In this document: positions 46,349 to 57,536 of the stretch, one piece after another | How the letters are laid out: the number at the start of each line of letters is the position of its first letter | How positions within the stretch are numbered: position 1 is the first letter of the stretch | Assembly (NCBI GenBank): GCA_015039315.1 | Contig: WIDE01000155.1 | Coordinates: forward strand, 1 to 57,536 | Length of the DNA stretch: 57,536 bases | DNA from: Clavulina sp. PMI_390 | Lineage: Eukaryota; Basidiomycota; Agaricomycetes; Cantharellales; Hydnaceae | Reading direction: 5' to 3' | The notes under the pieces: model-generated | Seen by the model: the letters and a program-made list of their open reading frames with translations, nothing else | What the model was told of the DNA's origin: nothing | Databases searched by the model: none | Position numbers and translations under genes: made by a program

Positions 46349-47225
46349 TCTATGATTCGATTGAGCCATGATTGGGAAACGTTATCTGGGAAGTCCAGTC
46401 TAGATATCAGATCAGGGCCCAAATTAAAGGATATTTCCTGAACACAGACTTCGTTCCGGGACCTGAGTGCTACTGTTGCATTTGTCAGCTACAGAAATCA
46501 CCTAACCTCTGTCCTGATGCGATCACTACTATGATTACGCGAAGCTACAGCTACCGAGAGTATATTATGACAATTAGTCTACCACGAATTCTGCCGCCAG
46601 TCTTCGTCAAATTGAGATTTCCAGATCAGTCTTATTTCTTCACGGGTATCCCGCTGTAAGAAGGTCTGAGAATATCTTGGGACTCTCCGAAACCACAACA
46701 CCAAAGGCATCACCAGCCCACTGTCCACGTGCACCATGGATCGATGGTGGCCCATCCCATCGCATTGAATTTGAAGAATCCATCGACCGGGAGATACGGC
46801 AAATAATTTCTTCGCCGAATCCCCAGACGGGATCGTAGCCGTTTACCTCGAGAGTATCGGATCGAATGAGAACCTTTTCCGTGAGGTCGCAAAGGAGCAT
46901 AACCGGCGGTTTGCTTTCGTAAATTTCACAAGATAAGTCTCAGCTCTTTTTTGATCAAGCCTTAACACCAACGATACATAACTTAGCGCGAAATCATTCT
47001 AGCGACATGTACAACACACCCCATCCAATCGCTTCGCCATACCACTGATGGACCAAGTGACATTATATAGGCTCGCGCTGACAGACACGCTGAGACATAT
47101 TCAGCAGTGTGAAGCCAACTGGTCAAGTAGTAGCACTATTGAGTATCTACAAAGCCGAAACCTCACTCTGGCTGCGCGGTTGGGCCCGAACTGAGAACGC
47201 ACTAGATAATTAACGCTAAAGAGAT
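46349..47225. other. Intergenic between convergent genes; no gene recognised
   Basis: 3' flanks of the kinase/F-box gene (plus) and PPP4R2 (minus). A minus-strand frame at 46640-46900 begins LLCDLTEKVLIRSDTLEVNG but lacks an ATG and splice partners. It could be a remnant; no family recognised. Confidence 0.45.
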
Positions 47226-49037
47226 TCACGCGTCTTTCATCTCTACATCCGCCTCTATCGACGCCGAGACATCAGCAGTTTCTGGCTTTGCGACCGTCGC
47301 TTCATCGCCCTCTGCCTTGGCACCAGATGCATCCCCTCCCGGAGCATTTTCGTCATCAACTTTCATCACCTCGTCTTCCTTGACAGTCGTTGCGCTTTCT
47401 GCAGCAGCGTTAGCTTCAGCTTCTGCCGCAGCCTTCTCCCTCTCCACTTCTGCCAGCCCACGGCTCGGACTTGGCTCTGGGGTGCTTTCCCTTACAAAGC
47501 GATCCGATAGCGGCGGTGTAGGCGTGGGCGTAGGGACCCCTGCGGCCGAGAGAGTAAGAGAAGGCGATGGGGACGGAGCTCCACTGCGTAGTGTGGCAGT
47601 CGGGGATCTCGGCGCTGAGGGTGAAGAGGGAGAGGTGGCTCGTACGGGAGAGCCCGACGAAGGAGGTGGAGAAAGCGCAAGCCCCAATCCTCCTCCTCCT
47701 CCTCCTCCTCCACTATTGGGTCTGACGGTCCCTGATGTCGTTGTGGTAGTCGTAGAGGAAAAAGCCTCAGGGTGATCAGCTAGATGGCCGAGGCGCCGCG
47801 TTGGGCTCCCGACGCCAGTGAGACCCACACCAAGGAGATCATCCGAGGATGAGCTTGGCACAGATAGGAGAGAAGATGGGTCGCTCGGGACGAACGTAGC
47901 GGAGAGACCGGTAGGGGATGTGGGAGGGGAGATGTGATCGAGCTCATCGACCCGCAATTGGCGAATCATAGCTGGAGACATACCTCCTCCTCCAGGTGGC
48001 ACATTCTCGTCTGCAGGGGAAAGGGAGGAAGAAGACGAAACCGGATCGGTGAGATCATCTCCTGGAAGGGGGCGACGTCCGTCCAGGCTCAGTGGCGATC
48101 CAGCCAAGGTACTGGTGGGGCTAGTAGATCTCGATCGTGGTTGTCTTTCAGTGGCTTCCAGCTCCGGATGCAAGAAGGGAATCGGACTGAATAGAGGGGT
48201 GGAGGTGTAGGAGAATGGATTCGTGTGTGAGGGAACAGCTGTCCCATTGGAAGTGGTAGCAGTGTAGGTGTCAAGACGATACTCATTCCAACCAGAGGTG
48301 ACAGTGAGTGATCGTTCGAGGGCCCTAAGATACTTTCCAACTGCATTAAAATGTTCTCGAGGCCGGAGAGCTAACTCCGCTAGTCTCTGTATTGTGAAAG
48401 GGGGCTGACTGTGGGGAAAAGAGGGTGTGAGTGTCCCCTTCACTTGACAAAAGCCCAAGATCTTAGATGGAAACTCACTCTTCAAAATCATCCAAAAGTT
48501 GGAATATGTACTCCTTTTTCTTATGCGCATCCGATTTGGTCATATCTTTGGGTAAGACCTTGAGTGGGAACTCGACTGGAGGTAAGGTGGCTGGGCGAGG
48601 GGGAAATGCTGGTAGTTGAGTCCATAGATTGAGAACCTCGTCTGTTGGATCGAAAGTAGATGGTATTCCGGGCTTTTCGAACGGTATCACATTCTCTGCC
48701 ATTTCTTCGACGTTCTGTAATTGAAGATATCACTGCATACAGGCTCTGTGAATATAGCAGGTAAGGAGTGCGCGCACCTCGGTTATCTTGAACTTGAGCA
48801 TCTCCCTAAGTTCTTTCCATTCATTCCTGAAGACCCACCCCGCATCAAAATAAAGTCCGATCTAACACGAAAACGGCTCACTGAACTACATTGGTGTCAG
48901 CCAACTTGGCAAGGACACCTTCATGTTCTATACATGTGCATGGTGTCAGTGGCCTCGTATTCCCACTTTATGTACAGTGAGAGCGAGATGATACCTGGAT
49001 CCCAGGAATATTGTGGAGAGTTTTCTTCTGCTGCCAT
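47226..49037 (-). CDS. PPP4R2: Protein phosphatase 4 regulatory subunit 2 (PPP4R2/Psy4)
   Basis: Five exons (48995-49037, 48882-48927, 48778-48826, 48479-48714, 47226-48408), all in phase; 518 aa. The N-terminal PPP4R2 domain is clear: EHEGVLAKLADTNVVQNEWK, ELREMLKFKITENVEEM, GIPSTFDPTDEVLNLWTQLP, KKKEYIFQLLDDFEDQPPFT, IQRLAELALRPREHFNAVGK and YLRALERSLTVTS. Psy4/PPP4R2 binds the PP4 catalytic subunit and guides dephosphorylation of DNA-damage substrates such as gamma-H2AX. The C-terminal 330 residues are Ser/Pro-rich with a poly-Gly run encoded by a CCT repeat (47690-47710), ending in the acidic EADVEMKDA. The start is the first ATG. It is head-to-head with the next gene, 144 bp apart. Confidence 0.9.
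47690..47712. repeat. CCT trinucleotide repeat in PPP4R2 coding region
   Basis: About eight CCT units on the plus strand encode the poly-Gly run of the PPP4R2 tail. Length changes would keep frame. Confidence 0.7.
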
Positions 49038-49181
49038 TTGATGAAGAGAAAGATCGGAGCGCGTTGGGGTTGTTTACGTTTGTTAATCTCCACCAAACAA
49101 GTACTCCATTTCAGCTCACTCTCCAACTTTTACTCTCGTTTCTATCTTCCTCGCCGTTTTTGGCGCATATTCACGCTCATT

Positions 49182-52100
49182 ATGGATATTAAGTCTGACC
49201 AGAACAGCCTCTCGTCCTCATCATCTTTTGATACATATGAAACACGACTGGTTTCACGATTCTCTCATTCTCCACCATCTCCTCCTCGTCCACCTCGCCG
49301 GTCTCGTTTTGCAACTTTAGTCAAAGATGCAATTTCAAAGCTAGCTCTACCCGGCGATCACATCACTAGTACTGAAGGTCGTCGTCGCGCAAACAGTGCC
49401 AGTGCCGTTCAACCAAAGCCGTAAGTTGTTGGGCCATCTGGGTTGGCGTGTTACTCATCTTATTGGGATAGAAGCTTGTTAGATGACTCTTATATCCAGA
49501 GCATATCTATCTCAGTCTCCCGATCATCGATGAACATTAAATGCAATGGCTCGCATCTGACACCCACCCAAAGCAGACAACTTCTCGGCGCACTCTCCGC
49601 GAATAACACGATTGACTCCATTCGAGCGGCTTTAGACGAGCTTGAGTTTCCGACACCTGTAAACATGAACCCGCTGCAGCCTCTGTCCACCACTCCCATC
49701 CGTCCTACTATGCCTCTGCGCACAAAAACCAACTCCTCTACCCGCGCTATTCGGTGAGATATCCAACAATCATATAGAGTATTTCGAGTGCTAATCCTAC
49801 TTCAGGTCTCCTTCAGTTGAAGTTTTCTCCATAGACCGCAATGACTCTGATCAAGATACCGAATTTCCGGATGATATTTCATCCTCTTCACGTGTCAATA
49901 CTCCTCGTTCACGCATGCCAAGGACATCGCTTTCCAAAATCACGCCCGTTAGCTATAGACTTGGTCGTCATCCGCCTCGTCCTGGCTCTATGTCGAGTAG
50001 CTCGTGCTATAGTCATGGCTCGGACAACGAGGCAGAGGATCCACCGCCAACGCCACGTCAAAGCGCATCACAAAATAAGTCCCCCACGAAAGTCACGCTT
50101 CCCAAATCTCCGCTCAAGGCGAGGGCGCGGTCGAACACGGTCCCAATCCCTGTTCTTGAACGGTCCTCGTCCCCACTCACAGCCTTTGTAAATCGCCATT
50201 CGCAGTCAGGGCCCAACGACCAGTACGACATTCTGCTGCCCAGCTCGGGGGCGAATCTTCCCGATTCTGCGCTAAAGAACGCATTCGGTTTGAGCGATGA
50301 TGATGGCAGGACAAGCTGTGAGGAAGGTGAAGCAGATGATGAGGACGACCCAGTTGTCTCAACCCAGTTCGAACGTATGGTCAAAACTTCCCGTGCGTCA
50401 CCAGCTGCAGGTGCGGCGAATAGTGTATCAAGTAGAGATTTGGATCGTTCATCCGTCGACACGGCTACGAATTCGCCCTTTAAGCGCAATGGGGTGGATC
50501 GAAGCGTTGGTGGTTCTCCTTATTCCTCTCCCAGTCGAACTAATAGACCTCCATCCGATCCGCCCTCGATCCCTCTTCCCCCCTCCCCCTCTCGATCGAA
50601 AACGGATATATTGGTTATCTCCCCTAATCGTCCTCACCGTCCACCCCGCCCTACTCGTCCGCCGCCAATCGTCCCAATCCGTTTCCTCACTTCTTCCCCA
50701 TTTTCTGATTCTAGTGACTCAGATATTACCTTCTCTCCCTCTTCAGACGAGAATGCTGCGCTTTATTCCCCACCAGATCGTTCTGCTCTAAGCGACAGGC
50801 TCACCTTACCTCCCACACATGCTTATCACCTTGCTCTATCCGATAGCAGTCCCACTCCTAACGAGGCATCGAAACCGCTCACCCCAAGTGTCAAGTTCGC
50901 GCGGAAGGTTGGTGTGGTTCACGCGATGCGGCCAACGACGATCGTCGAAGATGATTATGCGGAGAAGGAGCCGACTCTTCATTCTATTTGCACCCCATCT
51001 GATGATATTGCTCATCACTCCAGAACTCGCGAAACCCGAGGAGACGATCACCAGGTGATTCTCTCGGATATCAGCACCCGCGAAGCCTCATGCGACCTTC
51101 ACTCTCAATCTTCGTCCTTGTCCAATGCCAGCCATGACATGGCTTCGAAGGCTCCGCTCCCCACCTATGATGACTTTGAAACCAAAATCAATAGTATGGA
51201 GACACCAAATCCGACGTCTCCATTTTCGCCGAGTCCAGCATGGTCCGACACTGCTATGTTCAGCCCCGTGATATCAGAGGCTGCCTTCCCTTCACTTCCT
51301 ACGTTGCATGGAGGCGTGGACTCACCGTCTTCACCCGCCTTCTCCGTGACGAGCCCAATACTTTCCATTCATAGTCCGGTATTCTCATCGGACTCGGACT
51401 GGGGCGGGAGAGCGAGTTCCGCAGGAGACATGTCAGATGCGACACTCGCATCTCTGTACCACGCACGAAAACTCGTCGGACCTGGTGAGAGCGAGAACCA
51501 TAGCTGGAGAAGGAAAGGTAAGGATGGAGGAAAGGTAGCTATTTTCAGGGTGACGAGAAGTGGTCTTATGCAAAGGGCGATGGACGGACATTGTGGGCCA
51601 GAAGATAGCTCCGAAAGCGCGTGGGACGACTCAGATTCTTGCGTCGAGCACGAGTTCCTTCCGGTAGGTCGGGCTGCTGGCACGATCAAATTTCCTAGCA
51701 TCACCCGTCCAGCACCGGGAAACCTCGAGCCTGGCCCAAATAATCAGGCCGGATCGTTGTCTCACTCTCGGCTACAATCTCCGTCCCAATCTGACGCTGA
51801 ACCACGTCGTCAGCCATCTCAGATCCTTATGCAGACTGCCTCAGCTCAGGATGCCTCACTCCGCCCGTCCCGATCGCGGCGTAACCTGAATGTAAAGAAT
51901 CTCTCGCTTCCTCTGGCGTTCTCTCGTCCTATGCGTTCTCGAGGCAACTCCACGTCATCGCCCTCAAGCACTGCGACAACACCCAACACCAGCGATCGAC
52001 CTTATTTTCCCCTGTTGAATGACGATGACGGAGATGACGTCCCCTTGACCTCGTTTCTCAGCCCTAAAACCCTTCCCGATCATGAAGAGCTACTGGTATC

Positions 52101-53796
52101 AGGTATCACTCAAAATACCGTGGCTGATGTGGGAGAAAAGACGAAAGGCGGCAGTCGGTTTGCTTCGCTGTTCAAGAAGAAGCAAGGAAATTTGGGTGGA
52201 AGTGCTCCTCCGACACCAATAAGCACTGCTGCGATGGCTGTCAGGCAAGAAGTCGGTTCCGTGGCTGCAGGTGATTTTGTAACTGTCAAGAAGCCTGGGG
52301 TTGGAGTGGAAGCTGGAAGTGGAAGCAACGAATGCTCGAAAGGCCTCCTTGGATTTAAGCTCAGGAAGAAGTCTGTGTCTGCTGCGAATGTTGCTACGGT
52401 TATCCCCAGCGAGAACGGGTATGTATTCCGTTTCGATTTCATCCTTTTGTTGTTTCGGTTTGTCGTTAATTGCCTAACCCCCAGATATGACTGGAGTCGG
52501 GAGAGCCGACTGTATGGCGACGAGCGTGATCCATTCACTTCGCCGCTCCTTACGCCTGTGTCTGCGTCGTTTCCTCAATGCCAAGATAGTACCCAGCTCC
52601 AGTATGGTTGTTCCTCCCCAGCACCGCCACTTCCATCCCCTCGTTCAAAGAAGCGTGTTGTGAAAGTGAGTTTACTCTCAAGTTTTTCGTTACCAAGATG
52701 TGATGCTCGGGTGCTGATCGGGGTTCTTCCGATTGATATTGTTGGTCTAGGACAAAACAATGATTTCTTCCCCAACTTCACCTCGTATCAATGTTGCTTC
52801 AGTGGGTGTTGACCGATCTATACAGTGACATCACTCCCTGACTCATTCATCCATAATTCTGCTCGCCTCGGTCACCGTCCCTTTCGTCCCATTCAGAAGG
52901 TCGATTCGTACTTCTCCATTCCTATCCCGACGCCGACGACAGCTTCATCCTCTGCCTCAAGTCCGTCCATTCCTTGGCCCCGACCAAACTCACCGATCCC
53001 GACACGCCCGTATCTCTATTCTCATTCTAACGCAAGCTCAGCTACCCTGGCAGATTCTTCACCTTCGTTTATGGATGATCCCCACTCTCGCCCACGAGGC
53101 CCTCCCAGTCCAACCAAGACTGCTACTACAGGACCCGACTCTAACTCAGGAGACTTGCAATATGTGAAGAATTCGCGCCCAGCGGGAACATTCTCGGCCC
53201 CACCGCCACTGCCCTCTTCCCCACTTGCATCATCATTCATAACCTCACCAGCCGTCAAGCCGCTCAAGCCAATACTCAAGCCAACTTTGTCTCACTCACT
53301 ACGTAGCACACGTTCGCTCAATACGAATCCGGCCTGCAAATCGGCAAACACGCTCGAGCCCGAGCCCGGGGTAGAACCGATTCGTGCTCGTCATCCTCAG
53401 ACGCCGATTCCGAATGCAGGCGATGTGGCTGCGGCCAAATGGAGTGCCTTACTGGCCGCGGCGGCTATTTCTGACGCTTCCGATGAACATGGGGTTGGGG
53501 CTGGTAGAGTTGAACAAGACCATCAGAATGGGCATTTGCGCCATGGAGGAATAGATCTAATGAGAGGAAGGTTGCCGGGCCCCGAGTCGGAGTTGAGGGC
53601 GGTGACTTCTTCTACTATTGGAACGGCTGCTGATGAACTTGACTATATGGACCAAAGTGGAGACGGTACCCTGCTCGATGGTCCTGGAGGTGCCGTTAAT
53701 GTGGATGCTGAGTATTTTTCAACTGGTGAGACTGGTGTTGGAGTGGCTGAGGGTTTGGCGCGACGGGAAAGGCGGCGGGGGATGATGCTGATATGA
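49182..53796 (+). CDS. Large Ser/Pro-rich disordered protein of unknown function
   Basis: Six exons (49182-49420, 49472-49753, 49806-52418, 52485-52665, 52751-52805, 52826-53796) join in phase to give 1446 aa. Almost the whole length is Ser/Pro/Thr-rich with many SP/TP sites, as in substrates of proline-directed kinases. Short conserved-looking pieces include RSRFATLVKDAISKLALPGD, TPSVKFARKVGVVHAM, KSRFASLF-type basic patches (GGSRFASLFKKKQGNLGG), YFPLLNDDDGDDVPLTSF and SARLGHRPFRPIQKVDSYFS. The C-terminus has an Ala-rich helix (DVAAAKWSALLAAAAISDAS). No domain is recognised. Such layouts occur in cytoskeletal, polarity and cell-cycle scaffolds, but nothing here decides the role. The clean splicing across six exons argues it is a real gene. 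Confidence 0.8.
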
Positions 53797-54227
53797 ATGA
53801 AAAAATCGTGGTTATCTTTTCGGATTCTTTTATGGCTTTGATGATTACGCTCCAAGATGGATCCACCAATTTTCTCTTTGCCGCTGTGCCCCGCCTCTCA
53901 TCCGCTCTTGGAGTTTGGGCGATCTCCCTTGTTGTTTTTCTACTCTTGTAGCACACTTTAGTACACCGAACAATCGCACGTTCCTTGAATTCGTAAACAT
54001 CTATACGAATGGTCACTTGATATGCTCTTTCTGCTCGATCTGGGGAACAGAGGCGAGCTGCGAATGGATCGCCCACGGCCTCTTTGGGAAGCGCGGGAAT
54101 AAGTGCCTTCGAATTGACTCAGCCGTCCTCGATCCAATAAATTGTTTTCGCAAATTCGCCATCGCACCCTCTTCTTGCACCACCACCCTGCACTAACATC
54201 CTCTACTGCCCCCACAACACACACACA
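53797..54227. other. 3' flank of the Ser/Pro-rich gene and promoter of SER3
   Basis: No gene recognised. C-rich leader sequence (CACCACCCTGCAC, CCCCCACAACACACACAC) precedes the SER3 start codon at 54228. Confidence 0.5.
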
Positions 54228-55736
54228 ATGTCGAGCGCAATCCCGATCCAAAACGGCGTTCCGCGCGACAGCTGGTCGTTGCCCCCAATGGCTTCTCCAT
54301 CCTCGCCTGTCACTGTCTCGCCGCTACACAGTTACATCCAGAGCAACATGGGTGCCACTCGGCCGAAGGCTCTCAAACCCTTCGCCGTTGGCGAAATAAA
54401 ACTCTTGATCTTGGAGAACATCTCCCAAGAGGCTGTAGGTGCCTTCAAGAAGAGCGGGTTCCAGGTCGATCACTATACCAAGGCCTGGTCAGAGGAGGAG
54501 CTCGTCGCAAAGATCGGCGAGTACCATGGTATTGGCATTCGTAGCAAAACAAAAATCACAGAGCGCGTTCTACAAGCTGCCACCAAGGTGCGTTCCTGAA
54601 TGCGCTTTTTTTCCCTGGTAAAAAAAGTTGACACTTTTTTTTCTGTTCTCGAATGACTCGGATCATTCGCCGCCGCATTGGCCGCCGTCCAGCTCCTCGT
54701 CATCGGATGCTTCTGCATTGGCACAAACCAAGTCGATCTGGTAGCTGCTGGTCGCCGCGGTATCCCCGTCTTCAACTCACCCTTCTCCAACTCGCGCTCC
54801 GTCGCCGAGCTCGTCATGTCCGAGGTCATTGCCCTTGCGCGTCAACTCGTCGATCGCGCCAACGAGATGCGCCAGGGGACATGGAACAAGGTCTCCAAGG
54901 GTTGCTGGGAGATCCGTGGCAAGACACTGGGTATCGTTGGCTACGGGCACATTGGCTCGCAGCTTTCCGTGCTGGCAGAAGCCTTTGGTTTACGCGTCAT
55001 CTACTACGATGTTATTAACATTATGCCCCTCGGCACAGCGCACCAAGTCGAATCGCTCGGCGAGCTCCTCAGCGAGTCCGACTTTGTGACACTCCACGTA
55101 CCTGAACTCCCCGAGACGATCAACATGATCTCCGTCAAGGAGTTCGCGCAGATGAAGACCGGCTCGTACCTCATTAACAACTCGCGCGGTAAAGTCGTCG
55201 ACATCCCTGCACTGGTTCAGGCCGTCGAGTCCAAGCACCTCGCTGGGTGCGCCATCGATGTGTTCCCCTCCGAGCCTGGCTCCAACGGCGCCAACACATT
55301 CAACGACCAGCTCAACTCGTGGTCAACCGCATTGCGCGCTCTGCCCAACATCATCCTCACTCCACACATCGGTGGCTCCACTGAGGAGGCCCAGCGCATG
55401 ATCGGTATCGAGGTCTCGACAGCCTTGGGCCGCTACCTCCTCTCTGGTGCGACCGGTGGCGCTGTCAACTTCCCCGAAGTCGACCTGCGTCACATCTCGG
55501 CTGACCAGGAGAACTACATCCGTGTGTGCCACATCCACAAGAACGAGCCTGGTGTGCTCAAGGCTGTGAACGAAATCCTCGGTAACCACAACGTCGAGAA
55601 GCAGTTCTCTGATTCCAAGGGCGACATTGCGTACCTCTTGGCGGATATCTCGGAGGTGACTCCCTCAGAAGTCGAGGATCTCCAAACGAGGCTGTCGCAG
55701 ACCAAGGCCAACATCGTCACCCGCATGCTCACATAA
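54228..55736 (+). CDS. SER3: D-3-phosphoglycerate dehydrogenase
   Basis: This enzyme oxidises 3-phosphoglycerate with NAD as the first step of cytosolic serine synthesis. Exons 54228-54587 and 54693-55736 have a 105-nt intron (GTGCGT...GTCCAG, phase 0) and give 467 aa, the length of yeast Ser3/Ser33. Substrate domain: KLLILENISQEAV, GIGIRSKTKITERVLQAATK, LLVIGCFCIGTNQVDL, FNSPFSNSRSVAELV. Rossmann fold: GKTLGIVGYGHIGSQ. Catalytic Arg in LINNSRGKVVDI and His in ILTPHIGGSTEEAQ are present. A C-terminal ACT domain (NYIRVCHIHKNEPGVLKAVN, GDIAYLLADIS) is the serine-feedback site in this family. The 3' splice site was chosen because it joins ATK directly to LLVIGCF. Confidence 0.95.
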
Positions 55737-56397
55737 GTTCGATGGTATCTGCTTGTGCCAATCAGCCCCCAGCTCCCTCGAAAAAATTCCTCTCTATTTA
55801 TCTCCTCTCCCTGTACCTCCCTTCCTCACCAAGCCTTCTCCTACTCTTTCGCCGTCCTTCAGTTCACATCACAGCTCTCTCCTTGTCTCATACATGCTTT
55901 CGTTCATCCGTTCGGCCATGCTGTTGTACCAAAATCACTGTGCTACACATATCTAGAGCTCGTTGTTCAACCATCAGAGCCACACATTCTATCATGTATG
56001 CATTCTATGTTGCTTAATATAAAGTTTCCTTTCTTGACCATGTGCACGGAAATGCGACAAATAATCTCTGTTCTCACTATAGTATGCTCAAGTATTACCC
56101 TTTCAGTACATCGGCTGTCCACCGCTCAGCTACAAACAGAAAGAACATCCGCCATTCTGCTGAGGTAGGACGTCGCGATCTCTAATCCTGCAACGTTGGG
56201 GAGGTCATGGATCTCTCATTTCTATATCGTCATGCTACTGCTATCTCGCTGTGAGATCCAATCCCCCCAAACCCCCAAAGATAAAACTCTTCTGATACCC
56301 TCTCTCATCACACCACACCACTAAACCAGCATAAACCCACATTTCATTGACACTATCAGCATCTGTCCTCGATCCCTACGATACATGATCACCACGT
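55737..56397. other. Intergenic between convergent genes
   Basis: Pyrimidine-rich 3' flank of SER3 and 3' flank of the alpha/beta hydrolase gene. Overlapping short plus-strand frames here have no family resemblance and are read as UTR. Confidence 0.5.
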
Positions 56398-57510
56398 CTA
56401 GGCACTATTGAAAAACTCAACGAGGGCATTCGCGACCTCGTCAGGGTGCGTCGCCGCCAATTCATGGCGGCCGTGCTCGAGCACCACAACTTTAGCCTTC
56501 GGGAAATACTTTGTAAGTGCCGGCTCGAAATAGCGGCGATATTCGACGAAATCATCATCCGCTCCCTGTATAAGCCATAAAAGATGGATGAGATATTCAA
56601 GATCACGTCGGAGCGGGGGCAGGAGGCGAGGAGGGAGGAAGACGAGCACTCACATGGACAAGCAGGGTGCGGATTGGCATCTTGCCGAGGTTGGCGAAAA
56701 TGGGGCCCATTCCCCGCAGAGGACCGTGCCGCACGGTCAGAGCGAGCAAATGTATGTAGTGGGGGAGAGCTATCATTTGAAGTGTGTGTAGTTGGCCGAT
56801 GGCCTCCAGAGGATCCTTAGGTGGAGGAGGAAGTGTGGGCTTCTAGAAGAGATAGTCCAAACGTTATTTCTGAGGCTGGTGATGGGAGTTTAAAAGTGGA
56901 ATGATCAGATTGTACCTTGGCCAGGAGCAAGTAGATCCAAAGGAAGAAGGGGTGAGTCAAGACGGCGTAACTTGCGTCAAAGGGATGAGCATCCTACATA
57001 TGTGCGGAGCACGATGAGATCACGTCAGAGTGGTGCAGTCGCTTAATGACCTTGATATACTTACAGTAAAGTTGCCAACTGAAGCCAGGAGAGCAACGTC
57101 ACTGTCAACCAGATTTGGGAACTCCGTCGCGAACCCAGCAGCGATGGCCCCGCCCAAGGAAAGACCGACAATGCGTGCCTTGTCCCATCCAATGTGCTGC
57201 ATGAGGAGTGCTAGCTGCGTGATATACACAGGGAGTGTGGTATCCTGAGGAGCCTGCGAGTATCCTCGCCCGTAAATGTCTAGGAAGAAGTACCATTAGG
57301 CAACGAGTCACGATTGCACAACTTAGATGGTCTCGTGTCAATAAATTACCATATGTGAGGACAAGGAAACCAGCAGCAATCAGACGGTCTTGGACATCCT
57401 ATATGACATGAAATTTCTTCAGTCCAAAGCTTGTCTATGACAACATATCTTCCAAACTGTCTCACCTTGAATACGATGCTAGGAATTTTGTACCCGTGAA
57501 TGAGAACGAC
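56398..57510 (-). CDS. Alpha/beta hydrolase, partial (5' end beyond window)
   Basis: Seven exons are visible: 57466-57510, 57350-57398, 57065-57279, 56916-56993, 56654-56842 and 56398-56565 hold the fold, and more lies beyond the right edge; joins keep phase. The first exon reads VVLIHGYKIPSIVFK (oxyanion HG). The nucleophile elbow is KARIVGLSLGGAIAAGFA (G-L-S-L-G). The acid is probably Asp in GADDDFVEYRRYF, and the His is in VVVLEHGRHELAATHPDEV. This places it with epoxide-hydrolase/esterase-like proteins. YDIYGRGYSQAPQ is the usual strand after the oxyanion turn. The C-terminus, ALVEFFNSA, is complete. No cap domain can be assigned to a subfamily; substrate unknown. Six fully bounded exons were measured here and the intron to 57536 implies at least one more. 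Confidence 0.85.
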
Positions 57511-57536
57511 CTAATAAGAACGCCAGATCAGAATGA

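Noticed and set aside
46640..46900. Minus-strand frame near the kinase 3' end
   Set aside because: No ATG at its start and no partners; could be a remnant but nothing supports a call.

Overview
The window is nuclear DNA from a filamentous basidiomycete, most likely an Agaricomycete. Genes are dense, with short introns (about 40-125 nt, GT-AG), head-to-head gene pairs and many F-box-like genes. The mix of F-box arrays, a TKL-like kinase, an Rds1-like ferritin-fold protein and low-complexity Ser/Pro proteins resembles Rhizoctonia/Ceratobasidiaceae; that placement is inference. Exons were assembled by eye from splice sites, phase and family similarity. Most joins keep phase exactly; doubtful ones are stated.

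Left third (1-20 kb): a monooxygenase-like gene cut by the window edge; a broken copy of the 3' end of KRR1; one F-box gene; a gene-poor stretch; the intact KRR1 gene head-to-head with an NCBP3-like cap-binding protein gene; an acidic protein of unknown function; then four F-box-like genes on the minus strand, three of them tandem paralogs with the same two-exon structure.

Middle (20-31 kb): housekeeping and metabolic genes. These are an EAF-type transcription elongation factor (interrupted by a 672-base gap), a secreted ferritin-like protein, a flavocytochrome b2-like L-lactate dehydrogenase in 14 exons, an RTA1-like membrane protein, the V-ATPase assembly factor PKR1 and the GINS subunit PSF3.

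Second F-box array (31-36 kb): three plus-strand F-box genes. The first starts 66 bp from the PSF3 start codon. The other two carry copies of PSF3 exon 1 in their 5' flanks, so the duplicated unit took a piece of PSF3 with it. All three keep a palindrome, TTCGGGACCGAA, just before the start codon.

Right third (36-57.5 kb): a carboxylesterase with a long N-terminal extension, SmG, an RGG-type protein, a protein kinase fused in frame to an F-box-like domain, PPP4R2, a 1446-residue Ser/Pro-rich protein, phosphoglycerate dehydrogenase (SER3), and an alpha/beta hydrolase cut by the right edge.

The main themes are repeated local duplication of F-box genes that carries fragments of neighbouring genes, and a kinase/F-box chimera. 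No tRNA, rRNA, CRISPR array or intact transposon was recognised.
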